Assembly: GCF_000516555.1 (NCBI RefSeq)
Contig: NZ_AZSJ01000003.1
Span: 1,562,047 to 1,623,094 of the forward strand
DNA from: Afipia sp. P52-10
GTDB taxonomy: Bacteria > Pseudomonadota > Alphaproteobacteria > Rhizobiales > Xanthobacteraceae
Direction of reading: 5' to 3'
DNA: 61,048 bases
The notes under the pieces were generated by a model that saw only the letters and a list, made by a program, of their open reading frames with translations, was not told the origin of the DNA and made no database searches. Positions 20,591 to 29,858 of this stretch are shown one piece after another (position 1 is the first letter of the stretch; each line of letters starts with the position of its first letter). Made by a program: the position numbers and the translations under genes.

Positions 20591-20941
20591 TTCGAAACGC
20601 CAACGCTCGCTGCCCGGCACAACGCGTGCCGGGAGACTGCAAGTTACCATAGGTGTCGCGAGGTTAAGACCCAATTAACCATGGGTCGGCGCAGGCAAAT
20701 TCGGCTCGGCCGCCGTCGCCTGCTGGCCGCAAGGCTGGGCGGGGAGCGTAAAAGGTGAGGGGCCCCAGCTTGCGCTGGAGCCCCTCGACGTTTGGGGCAG
20801 TGCCGGGTTTGTGCCCCAACCGTTGTCTCTCGGTCTGACGTCTCTTGGTCTGATCTTTCTCCGGCTCTCGAGTCGATTCCGCGTGGGTAACCGGTTCCGA
20901 TCAGATCGGATGTGAACGCGGCGTGGCCGCCGCGCTCGATC
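20591..20941. other. intergenic region between amtB and the aminotransferase gene
   Basis: This 351-base gap holds the hairpin at 20757-20786 and presumably the promoter of the aminotransferase-ftsK-lolA run. I see no protein-coding signal or RNA gene in it. Confidence 0.5.
20757..20786 (-). terminator. hairpin downstream of amtB
   Basis: A 13-base stem (GAGGGGCCCCAGC / GCTGGAGCCCCTC, one mismatch) closes a TTGC loop. Read on the minus strand, a short CCTTTTA tract follows. It lies 155 bases past the amtB stop, so it may terminate the glnK-amtB transcript. Confidence 0.5.
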
Positions 20942-22381
20942 TCACATGTTGTAGGCGCGCTCGGTGTGCTCGGTGACGTCGAGGCCTTCGCGCTCGTTTT
21001 CGGTCGAGACGCGCAGCCCGACGATCACGTCGACGATCTTGAACAGGATCGCCGAACCGATGCCCGACCACAGCAGGGTGAAGCCGACGGCCTTGATCTG
21101 CGACATCATCTGGGCGGCGAAGTCGTAGCCGGCCTGGGCGGTCTCGTAGTTCATCACGCCGCTGCCGCCGAGGCTCGGATTGACCAGGATGCCGGTGCCG
21201 ATCGCGCCGACGATGCCGCCGATGCAGTGGACGCCGAACACATCGAGCGAGTCGTCGTAGCCGAGCGCGTTCTTGATCGCGGTGCAGAAGATCAGGCAGA
21301 CGACGCCGGCGACGAGGCCGAGCACGATCGCACCCATGATGCCGGAGAAACCTGCCGCCGGCGTCACCGCCACGAGGCCCGCGATCGCGCCGGACAGTGC
21401 GCCCAGCAGCGAGGGATGGCCCTTGACGATCCACTCGGCGAACATCCACGACAGCGCCGCTGCCGCAGTGGCGACGAAGGTGTTGGCCATCGCGAGGGCC
21501 GCGCCACCATTGGCTTCGAGATTCGAGCCGGCGTTGAAGCCGAACCAGCCAACCCACAGCAACGCCGCACCGATCATGGTCATGGTCAGCGAGTGCGGAG
21601 CCATCAGCTCCTTGCCGTAGCCGATCCGCTTGCCGATGATCAGCGCGCCGACGAGACCGGCAATGCCGGCGTTGATGTGCACGACGGTACCGCCCGCGAA
21701 GTCGAGCGCGCCCATCTTGAACAGGAAGCCGCCGTCGGCGTTGACTTCGTCGAGTTTCGCCTGCGCCGCAGTCTTCGCCGCTGCGTCAGCCGCGGCAGCA
21801 ACCGCCTTCGCCGCCTCGGTGATCGCGTCCGGGCCGGCCCAGTACCAGACCATGTGCGCCATCGGCAGGTAGATGATGGTGACCCACAGCGGTACGAACA
21901 GCGCCACCGCCGCGAACTTCATGCGTTCGGCGAACGCGCCGACGATCAGCGCGGGCGTGATCGCAGCGAACGTCAGCTGGAAGCAGAAGTAGACGAGCTC
22001 CGAGACCGCGACGTCGGGGCTGAAGGTGCCGACCTTGGAATCGGTGGTCACGCCGGCCATGAAGGCCTTGGAGAATCCGCCGATGAAGTCGGAGCCGCCG
22101 GTGAAGGCGAGGCTGTAACCGTAGACCGCGTAGAGCACCGCGACGATACAGACGGTGTAGAACACCTGCATCAGCACCGAGAGCATGTTCTTGGAGCGAA
22201 CCAGGCCACCGTAGAACAGCGCGAGGCCCGGGATGGTCATCAACAGCACGAGCACCGTCGATGTCAGCATCCAGGCATTGTCACCCTTGTTGATGGTCGG
22301 TTCGGCATGCGCCGCGGTTGCGGCGAGCAGGCCGACTGCGAGGGCGATCAATCCCGCGCTGGTGGGACGCTTGAACGTCAT
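20942..22381 (-). CDS. amtB: ammonium transporter AmtB (copy 1)
   Basis: An 11-helix Amt/Mep/Rh channel for ammonium, 479 residues. An N-terminal cleavable signal ends near AAHA. The pore Asp and first twin His are in ALDFAGGTVVHINAG; the second twin His is in FGVHCIGG. An alanine-rich loop of about 40 residues precedes the ALDFAGG motif and is absent from the second copy. The gene starts 39 bases after glnK, so GlnK probably gates the channel when nitrogen is plentiful. Confidence 0.97.
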   Translation of the reverse strand: MTFKRPTSAGLIALAVGLLAATAAHAEPTINKGDNAWMLTSTVLVLLMTIPGLALFYGGLVRSKNMLSVLMQVFYTVCIVAVLYAVYGYSLAFTGGSDFIGGFSKAFMAGVTTDSKVGTFSPDVAVSELVYFCFQLTFAAITPALIVGAFAERMKFAAVALFVPLWVTIIYLPMAHMVWYWAGPDAITEAAKAVAAAADAAAKTAAQAKLDEVNADGGFLFKMGALDFAGGTVVHINAGIAGLVGALIIGKRIGYGKELMAPHSLTMTMIGAALLWVGWFGFNAGSNLEANGGAALAMANTFVATAAAALSWMFAEWIVKGHPSLLGALSGAIAGLVAVTPAAGFSGIMGAIVLGLVAGVVCLIFCTAIKNALGYDDSLDVFGVHCIGGIVGAIGTGILVNPSLGGSGVMNYETAQAGYDFAAQMMSQIKAVGFTLLWSGIGSAILFKIVDVIVGLRVSTENEREGLDVTEHTERAYNM

Positions 22382-22419
22382 TTGTCTTGTCTCCTGATTG
22401 GATAGGGATGTGCGCGGGA

Positions 22420-22758
22420 TCAGAGGGCGGCAGCGTCGGATTCGCCGGTGCGGATGCGCACAGCATGATCGAGGCCGATCACGAAGATCTTGCCGTCGCC
22501 GATCTGGCCGGTCTTGGCCGCGCCAGTGATCGCTTCGATGGTCTTGTCGACCTGATCGGATGCGACCGCGACTTCGAGCTTGATCTTGGGCAGGAAGCTC
22601 ACCGCGTACTCGGCGCCGCGGTAGATTTCCGTGTGGCCTTTCTGGCGGCCATAGCCTTTGACCTCGGTGACCGTCAGGCCATGAACGCCGATGGCGGTCA
22701 GGGCGTCACGAACCTCTTCCAGTTTGAATGGCTTGATAATCGCCATAACTATTTTCAT
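22420..22758 (-). CDS. glnK: PII signalling protein GlnK (copy 1)
   Basis: A 112-residue PII trimer protein sensing 2-oxoglutarate and ATP/ADP. The T-loop contains [17 protein letters not shown], with the uridylylated Tyr at position 51. The C-terminal ATP-site segment [25 protein letters not shown] is intact. The start at MKIVMAIIKPF is chosen because GGGGAAGA precedes it; the open frame extends further, but PII proteins start here. A weak sigma-54-like promoter lies about 95 bases upstream. Confidence 0.97.
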   Translation of the reverse strand: MKIVMAIIKPFKLEEVRDALTAIGVHGLTVTEVKGYGRQKGHTEIYRGAEYAVSFLPKIKLEVAVASDQVDKTIEAITGAAKTGQIGDGKIFVIGLDHAVRIRTGESDAAAL

Positions 22759-22853
22759 GAGTTCTTCCCCGCTTGCACCCGGACCGGAACGTCCGGGCTT
22801 CCCGACTGAGACGACCACGCGAGCATCCCGCGGGCACAGCCGAGCAAGGGGAA

Positions 22854-22868
22854 TCAAATGGCGTGCCA
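22854..22868 (-). promoter_or_regulatory. weak sigma-54-like promoter upstream of glnK copy 1
   Basis: On the minus strand this reads TGGCAC-GCCAT-TTGA. It has a perfect -24 element and correct spacing, but the -12 element has GA in place of the near-invariant GC. Nitrogen-regulated glnK genes are commonly NtrC/sigma-54 dependent, so the site is plausible, not proven. Confidence 0.3.
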
Positions 22869-23055
22869 GTTCGCCGCCGGTTGCTAAGGAACTCTGAATG
22901 CAGGCTTATTTCGCCGGCGACAGAGACCGGCCGCGCCGCGTTGTTTGGTCGCGCCTAAACTCTGATCACAGCTGCATAGATTCGCGGCACGTCAGGGTCT
23001 CGACACAATCCTGCCTAGCGGCAAGGCAAATCGTCGGTAGCAAGGTAGCGAACGG

Positions 23056-24354
23056 CTACTGAAGAGCTTCGCCATGCTGGGTGATATCCAGCCCTTCCAT
23101 CTCGTGCTGCAGCGGGGTGCGCAGCGCGACGAACAGGCCGACGAGTTTTAGCAGGACGAAGGTTGCGGCTGCCGCCCAGACCAGCGTGACGGCCACGCCA
23201 TAGAGCTGGGCCCAGAGTTGTTGCAGGTTGCCCTCCAACAGGCCGGACGTCCCGCAGATCGCGGCGGTGGCGAAGACGCCGGCCAGGATCGTGCCGGCCA
23301 GGCCGCCGATGCCGTGAACGCCGAACACGTCGAGGGAATCGTCGTAGTTCAGCCGGTGCTTCAGGCTGGTGCAGGCCCAGAAGCACAGCGCGCCGGCGAT
23401 CACACCGATGATGACGCCGTGCCAGGGCTCGACGAAGCCGGATGCGGGGGTGATCGTGCCAAGGCCTGCGATCGCACCGGAGATCATGCCGAGCACCGAC
23501 GGCTTGCGGCGTGTCGCCCATTCGATCGCCGCCCAGGTGAGCGCGCCGGCACAGGCGGCGAGATGGGTGGCGACCAAGGCCATCACCGCGCGGGCGTTGG
23601 CGCCGAGCGCGGAGCCGCCGTTGAAGCCAAACCAGCCGACCCATAACAGGCCGGTGCCGATCACCGCGAGCGACAGATCGTAAGGCGCGAGATTGTCGGT
23701 GCCGTAGCCGTGGCGGCGGCCGAGCACAACCGCTGCGACCAGTCCGCTGACGCCCGCGCTCAAGTGGACGACGAGGCCGCCGGCGAAGTCGAGCACACCG
23801 GCGCTGGCGAGAAAACCGCCGCCCCAGACCCAGTGCGCGAGCGGAAGATAGACGACGACGAACCAGCCGAACGAGAACAGAAGATAGGCGGAAAAACGCA
23901 TGCGATCCGCCACCGAGCCCGCGACCAGCGCCACCGTGATGATGGCGAACGTCATCTGGTAGAGCATGAACAGGGCTTCGGGGATCGTCTTGGCCGCCGG
24001 GTTGACGCTGTCCATCGTCATGCCGAGCAGAAAGGCACGATCGAACGAGCCGATAAACGGCCCGTCACCGACGAATGTCAGCGAGTAGCCGAAGGCGAAC
24101 CAGAGCACCGAGACCATGGCGACTGCGGCAAGGCTTTGCGCCATCGTCGCCAGCACGTTCTTTTTGCGCACCATGCCGGAATAGAACAGCGCCAGCCCGG
24201 GGATCGTCATCATCAGCACGAAGGCGGTGGCAACGATCATCCACGCGGTGTCGGCGGGATCGATCTTGGCTGGTTGCTGCGCGAAAGCTGGAAAAGCCGA
24301 ACAGGCAAGAACAATTGCGGCGCCAGAAACCGCGCGGCAAAGCGAGGCCGTCAT
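23056..24354 (-). CDS. amtB: ammonium transporter AmtB (copy 2)
   Basis: A second Amt channel of 432 residues with an N-terminal signal ending near FPAFA. The pore motif VLDFAGGLVVHLSAG and the second His in FGVHGIGG are intact. It is clearly homologous to copy 1 but lacks that copy's alanine-rich loop. It starts 35 bases after the second glnK, giving a tandem glnK-amtB-glnK-amtB arrangement separated by about 300 non-coding bases. Confidence 0.96.
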   Translation of the reverse strand: MTASLCRAVSGAAIVLACSAFPAFAQQPAKIDPADTAWMIVATAFVLMMTIPGLALFYSGMVRKKNVLATMAQSLAAVAMVSVLWFAFGYSLTFVGDGPFIGSFDRAFLLGMTMDSVNPAAKTIPEALFMLYQMTFAIITVALVAGSVADRMRFSAYLLFSFGWFVVVYLPLAHWVWGGGFLASAGVLDFAGGLVVHLSAGVSGLVAAVVLGRRHGYGTDNLAPYDLSLAVIGTGLLWVGWFGFNGGSALGANARAVMALVATHLAACAGALTWAAIEWATRRKPSVLGMISGAIAGLGTITPASGFVEPWHGVIIGVIAGALCFWACTSLKHRLNYDDSLDVFGVHGIGGLAGTILAGVFATAAICGTSGLLEGNLQQLWAQLYGVAVTLVWAAAATFVLLKLVGLFVALRTPLQHEMEGLDITQHGEALQ

Positions 24355-24389
24355 GTCGAATCCCCCAAATTCCAGCGTCAGCGATGGCG

Positions 24390-24809
<420 letters not shown>

Positions 24810-24817
24810 TTAAGCGG

Positions 24818-24840
24818 CAGGGCGGCGCTTTTCCGCCCTG
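24818..24840 (-). terminator. hairpin between tesB and glnK copy 2
   Basis: A perfect 8-base stem CAGGGCGG/CCGCCCTG encloses a 7-base loop, 31 bases beyond the tesB stop. No run of T follows on the minus strand, so intrinsic termination is uncertain. Confidence 0.35.
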
Positions 24841-24870
24841 TCCGCAAAATTTCCGGTCAAATGTGATGCG

Positions 24871-25770
24871 TCACGCGACAGGCGGCGTTGCCGTAGGCGA
24901 CCGCAACCGCACGAGGCCTTCCTGTGCGACGGTGGCGACATGCACGCCATCGCGGGTGAAGATCATGCCGCGGGCCAGTCCCCGGCCGCCATTGGCGCTG
25001 GGGCTGTCCTGCGAATAGAGCATCCATTCGTCGGCGCGGAACGGTCGATGGAACCACATGGCGTGATCGAGACTCGCCGCCATGATGTTGTCCTTGAACA
25101 GCGCTTCCCCGTGCCGCGCTGCGATTGAGTCGAGCAGCGCCATGTCGGATGCGTAGGCCAGCGCGCATTGATGGATTGCCGGATCGTCGGGCAGCTCGAC
25201 ATTGGTCTTGATCCAGAAGTTGATCCGGCCACCCGGGGCCTTTTGGCCGAGATAGCGCTCGAATTCCACCGGGCGCATTTCCACCGGGCGGCGGCGGAAC
25301 GGTCGATCGCTCTCATAGAAGCGCTTCACGAACTTCGGCGCATCCTTCAGCAGCGGGTGGCCGGCCATCTTCTCCGGCGAGAAAGCCTCCGGGGGCGGCA
25401 CCTCGGGCATGACCTCCTGGTGGCTGAAACTGTCCTTCTCCGGTTTCGCGAACGAGACGATCATCGAGAAGATCGCTTGGCCGTGTTGAATCCCGGTGAC
25501 CCGCCGGGTCGAGAAGCTGCGTCCGTCGCGCAGCCGGCCGACCTCGTAGATGATCGGAACGGTCGGATCGCCGGGCAGGATGAAATAAGCGTGCAGGGAG
25601 TGGGGCAGCCGCTCGTCCACCGTGCGGCAAGCGGCAACCATCGCCTGTCCGATCACCTGTCCGCCGAACACGCGCGGCCATTTCGATCGCGGGCTGATGC
25701 CGCGAAACAGGTTCACCTCGATCGGTTCGAGGTCGAGCAGCTTGAGCAGGTGAATGGCTTGGTCGGACAT
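24871..25770 (-). CDS. tesB: acyl-CoA thioesterase II (TesB)
   Basis: A double-hotdog thioesterase of 299 residues that hydrolyses medium- and long-chain acyl-CoA. Conserved blocks are FGGQVIGQAMVAA, the HSLHAYFILPGD signature, GRSFSTRRV, and SLDHAMWFHRPFRADEWMLY in the second hotdog with the catalytic-triad region. The start overlaps nothing. It is divergent from the UbiH-type gene, with about 200 bases of shared promoter region. Confidence 0.95.
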   Translation of the reverse strand: MSDQAIHLLKLLDLEPIEVNLFRGISPRSKWPRVFGGQVIGQAMVAACRTVDERLPHSLHAYFILPGDPTVPIIYEVGRLRDGRSFSTRRVTGIQHGQAIFSMIVSFAKPEKDSFSHQEVMPEVPPPEAFSPEKMAGHPLLKDAPKFVKRFYESDRPFRRRPVEMRPVEFERYLGQKAPGGRINFWIKTNVELPDDPAIHQCALAYASDMALLDSIAARHGEALFKDNIMAASLDHAMWFHRPFRADEWMLYSQDSPSANGGRGLARGMIFTRDGVHVATVAQEGLVRLRSPTATPPVA

Positions 25771-25966
25771 CGGCTACGAGGCTATCACGTTGGTTTGGCT
25801 GGAAAGTCCGGCGTTGTCGCGCAGGTGCGGCCTCGTGGCAAGGGCTGCAAGGAGCGAGGCCGTCAAGGGTTGGCGGGGACGGCAAAACTGCATAAATCGT
25901 GGGTTCACCTGCGAGAGTCCGGTACCACGGTCCGGGACTCGGCGGCATGGCGCGAACCGGGCTGAG

Positions 25967-27220
25967 ATGGACATGACGGAACGCAAGAGCATTGTCATCG
26001 GCGGGGGCGGTTTTGCCGGCCTGGCACTGGCGCTGGCGCTGCGCCAGGGGCTCGGGGAAGGCTTTACGATCATCGTCGCCGATCCAGCCTTGGCCACGCG
26101 CCCGAGCCGGGACCCGCGTGCGTCGGCGATCATTGCCGCGGGTCGCAATCTGTTCGAGACGCTCGGGGTCTGGGGAGCGGTGGCGTCGCATGCGCAACCG
26201 ATTCTGGACATGGTGGTGACCGACAGCCGTCTCGAGGACGTGGCGCGGCCGGTGTTCCTCACCTTTGCGACTGAGCCTGGCCGGTCTGCTGACGGCGAAA
26301 CTGCGGAAGCTTCGCAGCCCTTCGCGCATATGGTCGAAAACCGTTTCCTGATCGATGCGCTGGTCGAGGCCTGCACGGCGCAGGGCGTCACGTTGCGACC
26401 GACCGCGGTGACGAACTTCAGCCATGGGCACGGCACCATTGCCGTCACCTTCGCCGACGGTGATCTGACGGAGGCTGCTCTGCTGGTGGCAGCAGACGGG
26501 GGGCGGTCGGCGCTGCGTGAACGCGCCGGCATTCCAACTTACGGCTGGGACTACGATCAATCCGGGATCGTCGTGACCGTCGCGCACGAGCGCGAACACA
26601 ATGGCCGGGCCGAGGAGCATTTCCTGCCGGCCGGTCCCTTTGCGATCCTGCCGCTGACCGGCAAGCGGGCGTCGCTGGTCTGGACTGAAACACGCCGCGA
26701 TGCCGAACGGATCGTCGCGTTGCCGGAGGATGCCTTCAGGCACGAGCTCACGCGGCGCTTCGGCCTGCATCTTGGCGAGTTGCATGCGGAGACCACACCG
26801 CGCGCATTCCCGCTCGGTTATTTCATCGCGCGCTCGTTCGTCGGCGAGCGGTTGGCGCTGGTCGGCGATGCGGCGCATGTGATCCATCCGATTGCCGGGC
26901 AGGGCCTCAATCTCGGCTTGAAGGACATTGCCGCGCTTGCCGAAGTGGTGGTCGATGCCGTGCGGCTCGGGCTCGATCCTGGGCAGGCGGATGTGCTGGA
27001 GCGCTATCAGCGCTGGCGCAGGTTCGACACGATGGCCATGGGCGTCGCCACGAACGGCCTCAACGTGCTGTTCTCGAACCGGTCGTCGCTGTTGCGGACG
27101 GTGCGCGACATCGGTCTTGGCCTGGTCGACCGCATGCCGCCGTTGAAGAACGCCCTGATCCAGCAGGCGGCGGGGTTGCGCGGTGAGGTGCCGCGGCTGC
27201 TGCGCGGCGAGACGCTTTGA
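25967..27220 (+). CDS. UbiH/UbiF/Coq6-type FAD monooxygenase (ubiquinone biosynthesis)
   Basis: A flavin hydroxylase of 417 residues that probably hydroxylates the ubiquinone ring. Motifs: N-terminal GGGGFAGLALALAL for FAD, the DG motif LVAADGGRSALRE, and the GD motif LVGDAAHVIHPIAGQGLNLGLKD, which is the COQ6/UbiH signature. The start at MDMTERKSIVIGGGG (25967) is used; the open frame extends back to 25754 into tesB-overlapping sequence that is not protein-like. Which ring position it modifies cannot be told. Confidence 0.9.
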   Translation: MDMTERKSIVIGGGGFAGLALALALRQGLGEGFTIIVADPALATRPSRDPRASAIIAAGRNLFETLGVWGAVASHAQPILDMVVTDSRLEDVARPVFLTFATEPGRSADGETAEASQPFAHMVENRFLIDALVEACTAQGVTLRPTAVTNFSHGHGTIAVTFADGDLTEAALLVAADGGRSALRERAGIPTYGWDYDQSGIVVTVAHEREHNGRAEEHFLPAGPFAILPLTGKRASLVWTETRRDAERIVALPEDAFRHELTRRFGLHLGELHAETTPRAFPLGYFIARSFVGERLALVGDAAHVIHPIAGQGLNLGLKDIAALAEVVVDAVRLGLDPGQADVLERYQRWRRFDTMAMGVATNGLNVLFSNRSSLLRTVRDIGLGLVDRMPPLKNALIQQAAGLRGEVPRLLRGETL

Positions 27221-27235
27221 ATAAAGCCGCTCCTG

Positions 27236-27424
27236 TCAGTCGGCGTCGATCTGACGCGCTTCCTCCGGCAACATGATCGGAATGCCGTCGCGGATCGGAT
27301 AGGCGAGCTTCGCGGAGCGCGAGATCAATTCCTGGCGTGCGCTATCGTACTCCAACCGCCCCTTGGTCAGCGGGCAGACCAGGAACTCCAAAAGCTTCGG
27401 ATCGACGGTGTCGGCAGGCGGCAT
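27236..27424 (-). CDS. Trm112 family protein (YcaR-like)
   Basis: A 62-residue Trm112-like protein with [17 protein letters not shown] at the N-terminus and [17 protein letters not shown] at the C-terminus, the two halves of the family fold. Only one Cys of the usual zinc set remains, as in many bacterial members. The ATG at 27424 has GGAG upstream and is preferred over a TTG five codons earlier. The bacterial role is unclear. Confidence 0.88.
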   Translation of the reverse strand: MPPADTVDPKLLEFLVCPLTKGRLEYDSARQELISRSAKLAYPIRDGIPIMLPEEARQIDAD

Positions 27425-27508
27425 CGCAGGACGCTCCAAGCAATCTACGCTGCGGTGGTCGCATTCCGCGCGGCGGCCGTCAACGGCGGCGGCGCGGTTC
27501 TGCCACGG

Positions 27509-28183
27509 TCACTGCAGCGGTGGCTCGCCCGTCGTTCTCTTCTTGGCGAGCTCAATTTCCGTCACCGCGACCAGGATCTCGGCGCGAGTTTTCAGGTTCG
27601 GCGCTTCAAGCAGCGCCTGCTTCTCGGGTGCGCCATAGGGCGACATCATCGCCAGCGCATTGACCAGTGCCTCGTTCGGGGCCCGCTCGATGCCGTCCCA
27701 ATCGGCCTTCAGATTGTTGGCTTTCAAAAAGTCCGACAACACCCGCAGCACCTCGTCGCGGTTGACCAGGTCCTCGCCCTTGCGGGCCGTGAAATCGTCC
27801 ACGAACGGAAAGTAGTCGACCCGGCACTGGCGGTAGGGAGTCGAGACCGTCAGCTCCTCGACGACCTTGAATCGGGAAATGCCTGTGAGTTCGAGCAGAT
27901 AGCGGCCATCGCCGGTCTCGCCGAGCTGGGTGATACGGCCGACGCAGCCGATGTTGAACAGCGCCGGACGATCGGCATTGCCGGAGTTGACGACATCCGG
28001 CTGGATCATGCCGATCAGCCGGTGTCCATCGCGCAGCGCATCGTCGACCATCGCCAGATAGCGCGGCTCGAAGATGTTCAGCGGCATCTGGCCGCGCGGC
28101 AGCAGCAAGGCGCCGGTTAGCGGAAACACCGGAATAACCTCGATGAGGTCAGCCGGACCGCGATAGGTGGCATTGATCGGCAT
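27509..28183 (-). CDS. LON-protease N-terminal (substrate-binding) domain protein
   Basis: A stand-alone Lon N-domain of 224 residues without ATPase or protease parts. The typical block VIPVFPLTGALLLPRGQMPLNIFEPRYLAMVDDAL begins near residue 16, and the family GCVGRITQLGETGDGRYLLELTGISRF follows. The start is the ATG at 28183; upstream codons in the same frame overlap the thioredoxin gene and are not family-like. It lies just downstream of the thioredoxin gene, the usual order in Rhizobiales. Its function is not established. Confidence 0.9.
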   Translation of the reverse strand: MPINATYRGPADLIEVIPVFPLTGALLLPRGQMPLNIFEPRYLAMVDDALRDGHRLIGMIQPDVVNSGNADRPALFNIGCVGRITQLGETGDGRYLLELTGISRFKVVEELTVSTPYRQCRVDYFPFVDDFTARKGEDLVNRDEVLRVLSDFLKANNLKADWDGIERAPNEALVNALAMMSPYGAPEKQALLEAPNLKTRAEILVAVTEIELAKKRTTGEPPLQ

Positions 28184-28218
28184 CTGCGTCCCCGCGTTAC
28201 GCCGTCGTGATTGCGCTC

Positions 28219-29130
28219 TTAAGAGAACAGAATCGATGACAACCGCTTGCGCCCTTCGACCGTGGCGTCGTCCGCGCCGCCCCAGGCTTCGAAGAACTGG
28301 ACGAGCTGCTTGCGCGCGCCGTCGTCGTTCCACGTCCGATCCCGCTTCACAATGTCCAGCAGATGATTGGCAGCATTGAGGCGATCGCCGTTGGCGTTGA
28401 GCGCCAGCGCCAGATCGAAGCGCGCCTGATGGTCGAGCGGGTTGGCGGCGAGCTTCTGCTCCAGTTCTGTGACCGGACCGAGCGATTTCGCCTGCTCGGC
28501 GAGATCGATCGCCGCCTGCACCGCCTTGACCGCGGCCTCGCCGCGCTTGGCCTCGGGGATCATCGCCAGCGTTTGCTTGGCCTGGTCGATCGCGTCGGTC
28601 TCGACATAGCAGCGGGCGAGGCCCGCCAGCGCCACGATATTGGTCGAGTCCTCCTGCAGCACCTCCGCGTAGATCGAAGCGGCCGTGCTCGTATCGCCCT
28701 CGTTCAACGCCGTTTCCGCCTCCTTCAGAAGGTCGGCGACACTGGCCGGGCCCGGCATGCCCTTGGTCAGCTTGTCGATGAAGGCGGTGACCTGGCTTTC
28801 CGGCAGCGCGCCCATAAAGCCGTCCGCGGGCCGTCCGTCGGCAAATGCGATCACGGCGGGAATCGATTGGATGCCCATCTGGCCCGGAATCTGCGGGTGT
28901 TCGTCGATGTTCATCTTGACCAGCTTGACCTTGCCCTTGGCGGCGCGGACCGCTTTCTCAAGAATCGGCGTAAGCTGGCGGCAGGGGCCGCACCAAGGAG
29001 CCCAGAAGTCGATCAAGACCGGCTGGCGTTTCGATTCCTCGATCACATCCTTAACGAAGGTCTGCGTCGTGGTGTCCTTGATCAGGTCGCCACCGGCTGG
29101 CGTGGCGCCATTGCCTTCAACTATCGTCAC
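28219..29130 (-). CDS. thioredoxin-TPR co-chaperone (CnoX/YbbN-like)
   Basis: A 303-residue fusion of a thioredoxin domain (FWAPWCGPCRQLTPIL, active WCGPC near residue 42) with a C-terminal TPR region (ADLLKEAETALNEGD..ALAGLARCYVETD and repeats). This layout matches CnoX, which protects substrates for GroEL under oxidative stress. The GTG at 29130 is preferred because GAGGACGAAC precedes it; the open frame upstream runs through the tRNA gene and is not coding. Confidence 0.9.
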   Translation of the reverse strand: MTIVEGNGATPAGGDLIKDTTTQTFVKDVIEESKRQPVLIDFWAPWCGPCRQLTPILEKAVRAAKGKVKLVKMNIDEHPQIPGQMGIQSIPAVIAFADGRPADGFMGALPESQVTAFIDKLTKGMPGPASVADLLKEAETALNEGDTSTAASIYAEVLQEDSTNIVALAGLARCYVETDAIDQAKQTLAMIPEAKRGEAAVKAVQAAIDLAEQAKSLGPVTELEQKLAANPLDHQARFDLALALNANGDRLNAANHLLDIVKRDRTWNDDGARKQLVQFFEAWGGADDATVEGRKRLSSILFS

Positions 29131-29390
29131 GTTCGTCCTCGCCCGGTTTGCAGTCCTGGTTCCATAGCATGCTCGCGACATAAATGGCGGTTTTGGTGGG
29201 ATTTTCAATGCGGAACGGTCGCCGGGCTGTTTCTGAGGGTGCTTTGCGGCGCGATGCCTCGTTTTTACGGCCGACCAGTTTTTATCTTTGAAAATGAATG
29301 CCGTGGCCCCCACACAGCCTGTTGCAATGCGCACAGGGTTTTGGCATAGGAAGGCGGCTGCGCGGCCGCTGGCCGCCATTTCTCTCGGAT

Positions 29391-29465
29391 GCGGGTGTAG
29401 CTCAGGGGTAGAGCACAACCTTGCCAAGGTTGGGGTCGAGGGTTCGAATCCCTTCGCCCGCTCCA
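29391..29465 (+). tRNA. tRNA-Gly(GCC)
   Basis: The acceptor stem GCGGGTG/CGCCCGC pairs over seven bases with one G-T. The anticodon stem CAACC/GGTTG encloses TTGCCAA, with anticodon GCC. The T-loop is GGTTCGAATCC and CCA is encoded. It marks the boundary between core chromosome and the conjugative element, and its 3' half is the likely integration site (attL). Confidence 0.97.
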
Positions 29466-29495
29466 GTTTTTCATAGAAAAATCAAGCACTTGAAG

Positions 29496-29517
29496 ACGGC
29501 CCTTCGGGGCCGTTTTT
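29496..29517 (+). terminator. intrinsic terminator of tRNA-Gly
   Basis: A 7-base stem ACGGCCC/GGGCCGT closed by a TTCG tetraloop and followed by TTTTTG. It sits 30 bases past the tRNA CCA end. Confidence 0.85.
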
Positions 29518-29858
29518 GTTTAGAGTGGCATCCATCGGTCATGATCTAGGCGCAGTCTAGGCAACCGGATGGAAGTCGCCGGATGCGGTAGCGCGCTGAC
29601 GGCGGTCCGCTGACAAGCGAACCAACCGCCGGCTGTCGTTCGGCGACATATGCGAATGCTTCTCATTAGCGTTTCAAAACTCATCGGATTATACTCCTGT
29701 CAGCGTCTGATGATCCGAATCGGTTGCACGGTTCGGACGGCCACAATTGCGGCGTGTCAACGGCATACCATTGAAAAGGTCGCGCATCAGCCGAACATAA
29801 AGTCTCCCGGTGACGCCAGACTAGGCGGGGCCGGAAGCGCCAGGAGGAGTTCCGATCA
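29518..29858. other. non-coding junction between tRNA-Gly and the element
   Basis: About 340 bases containing the left junction of the conjugative element. No integrase, tRNA fragment or credible gene is visible; a 76-codon open frame on the plus strand (29650) has no family resemblance. Locally lower GC (around 29650-29700) fits a junction. The exact attL core cannot be fixed without the right end. Confidence 0.4.
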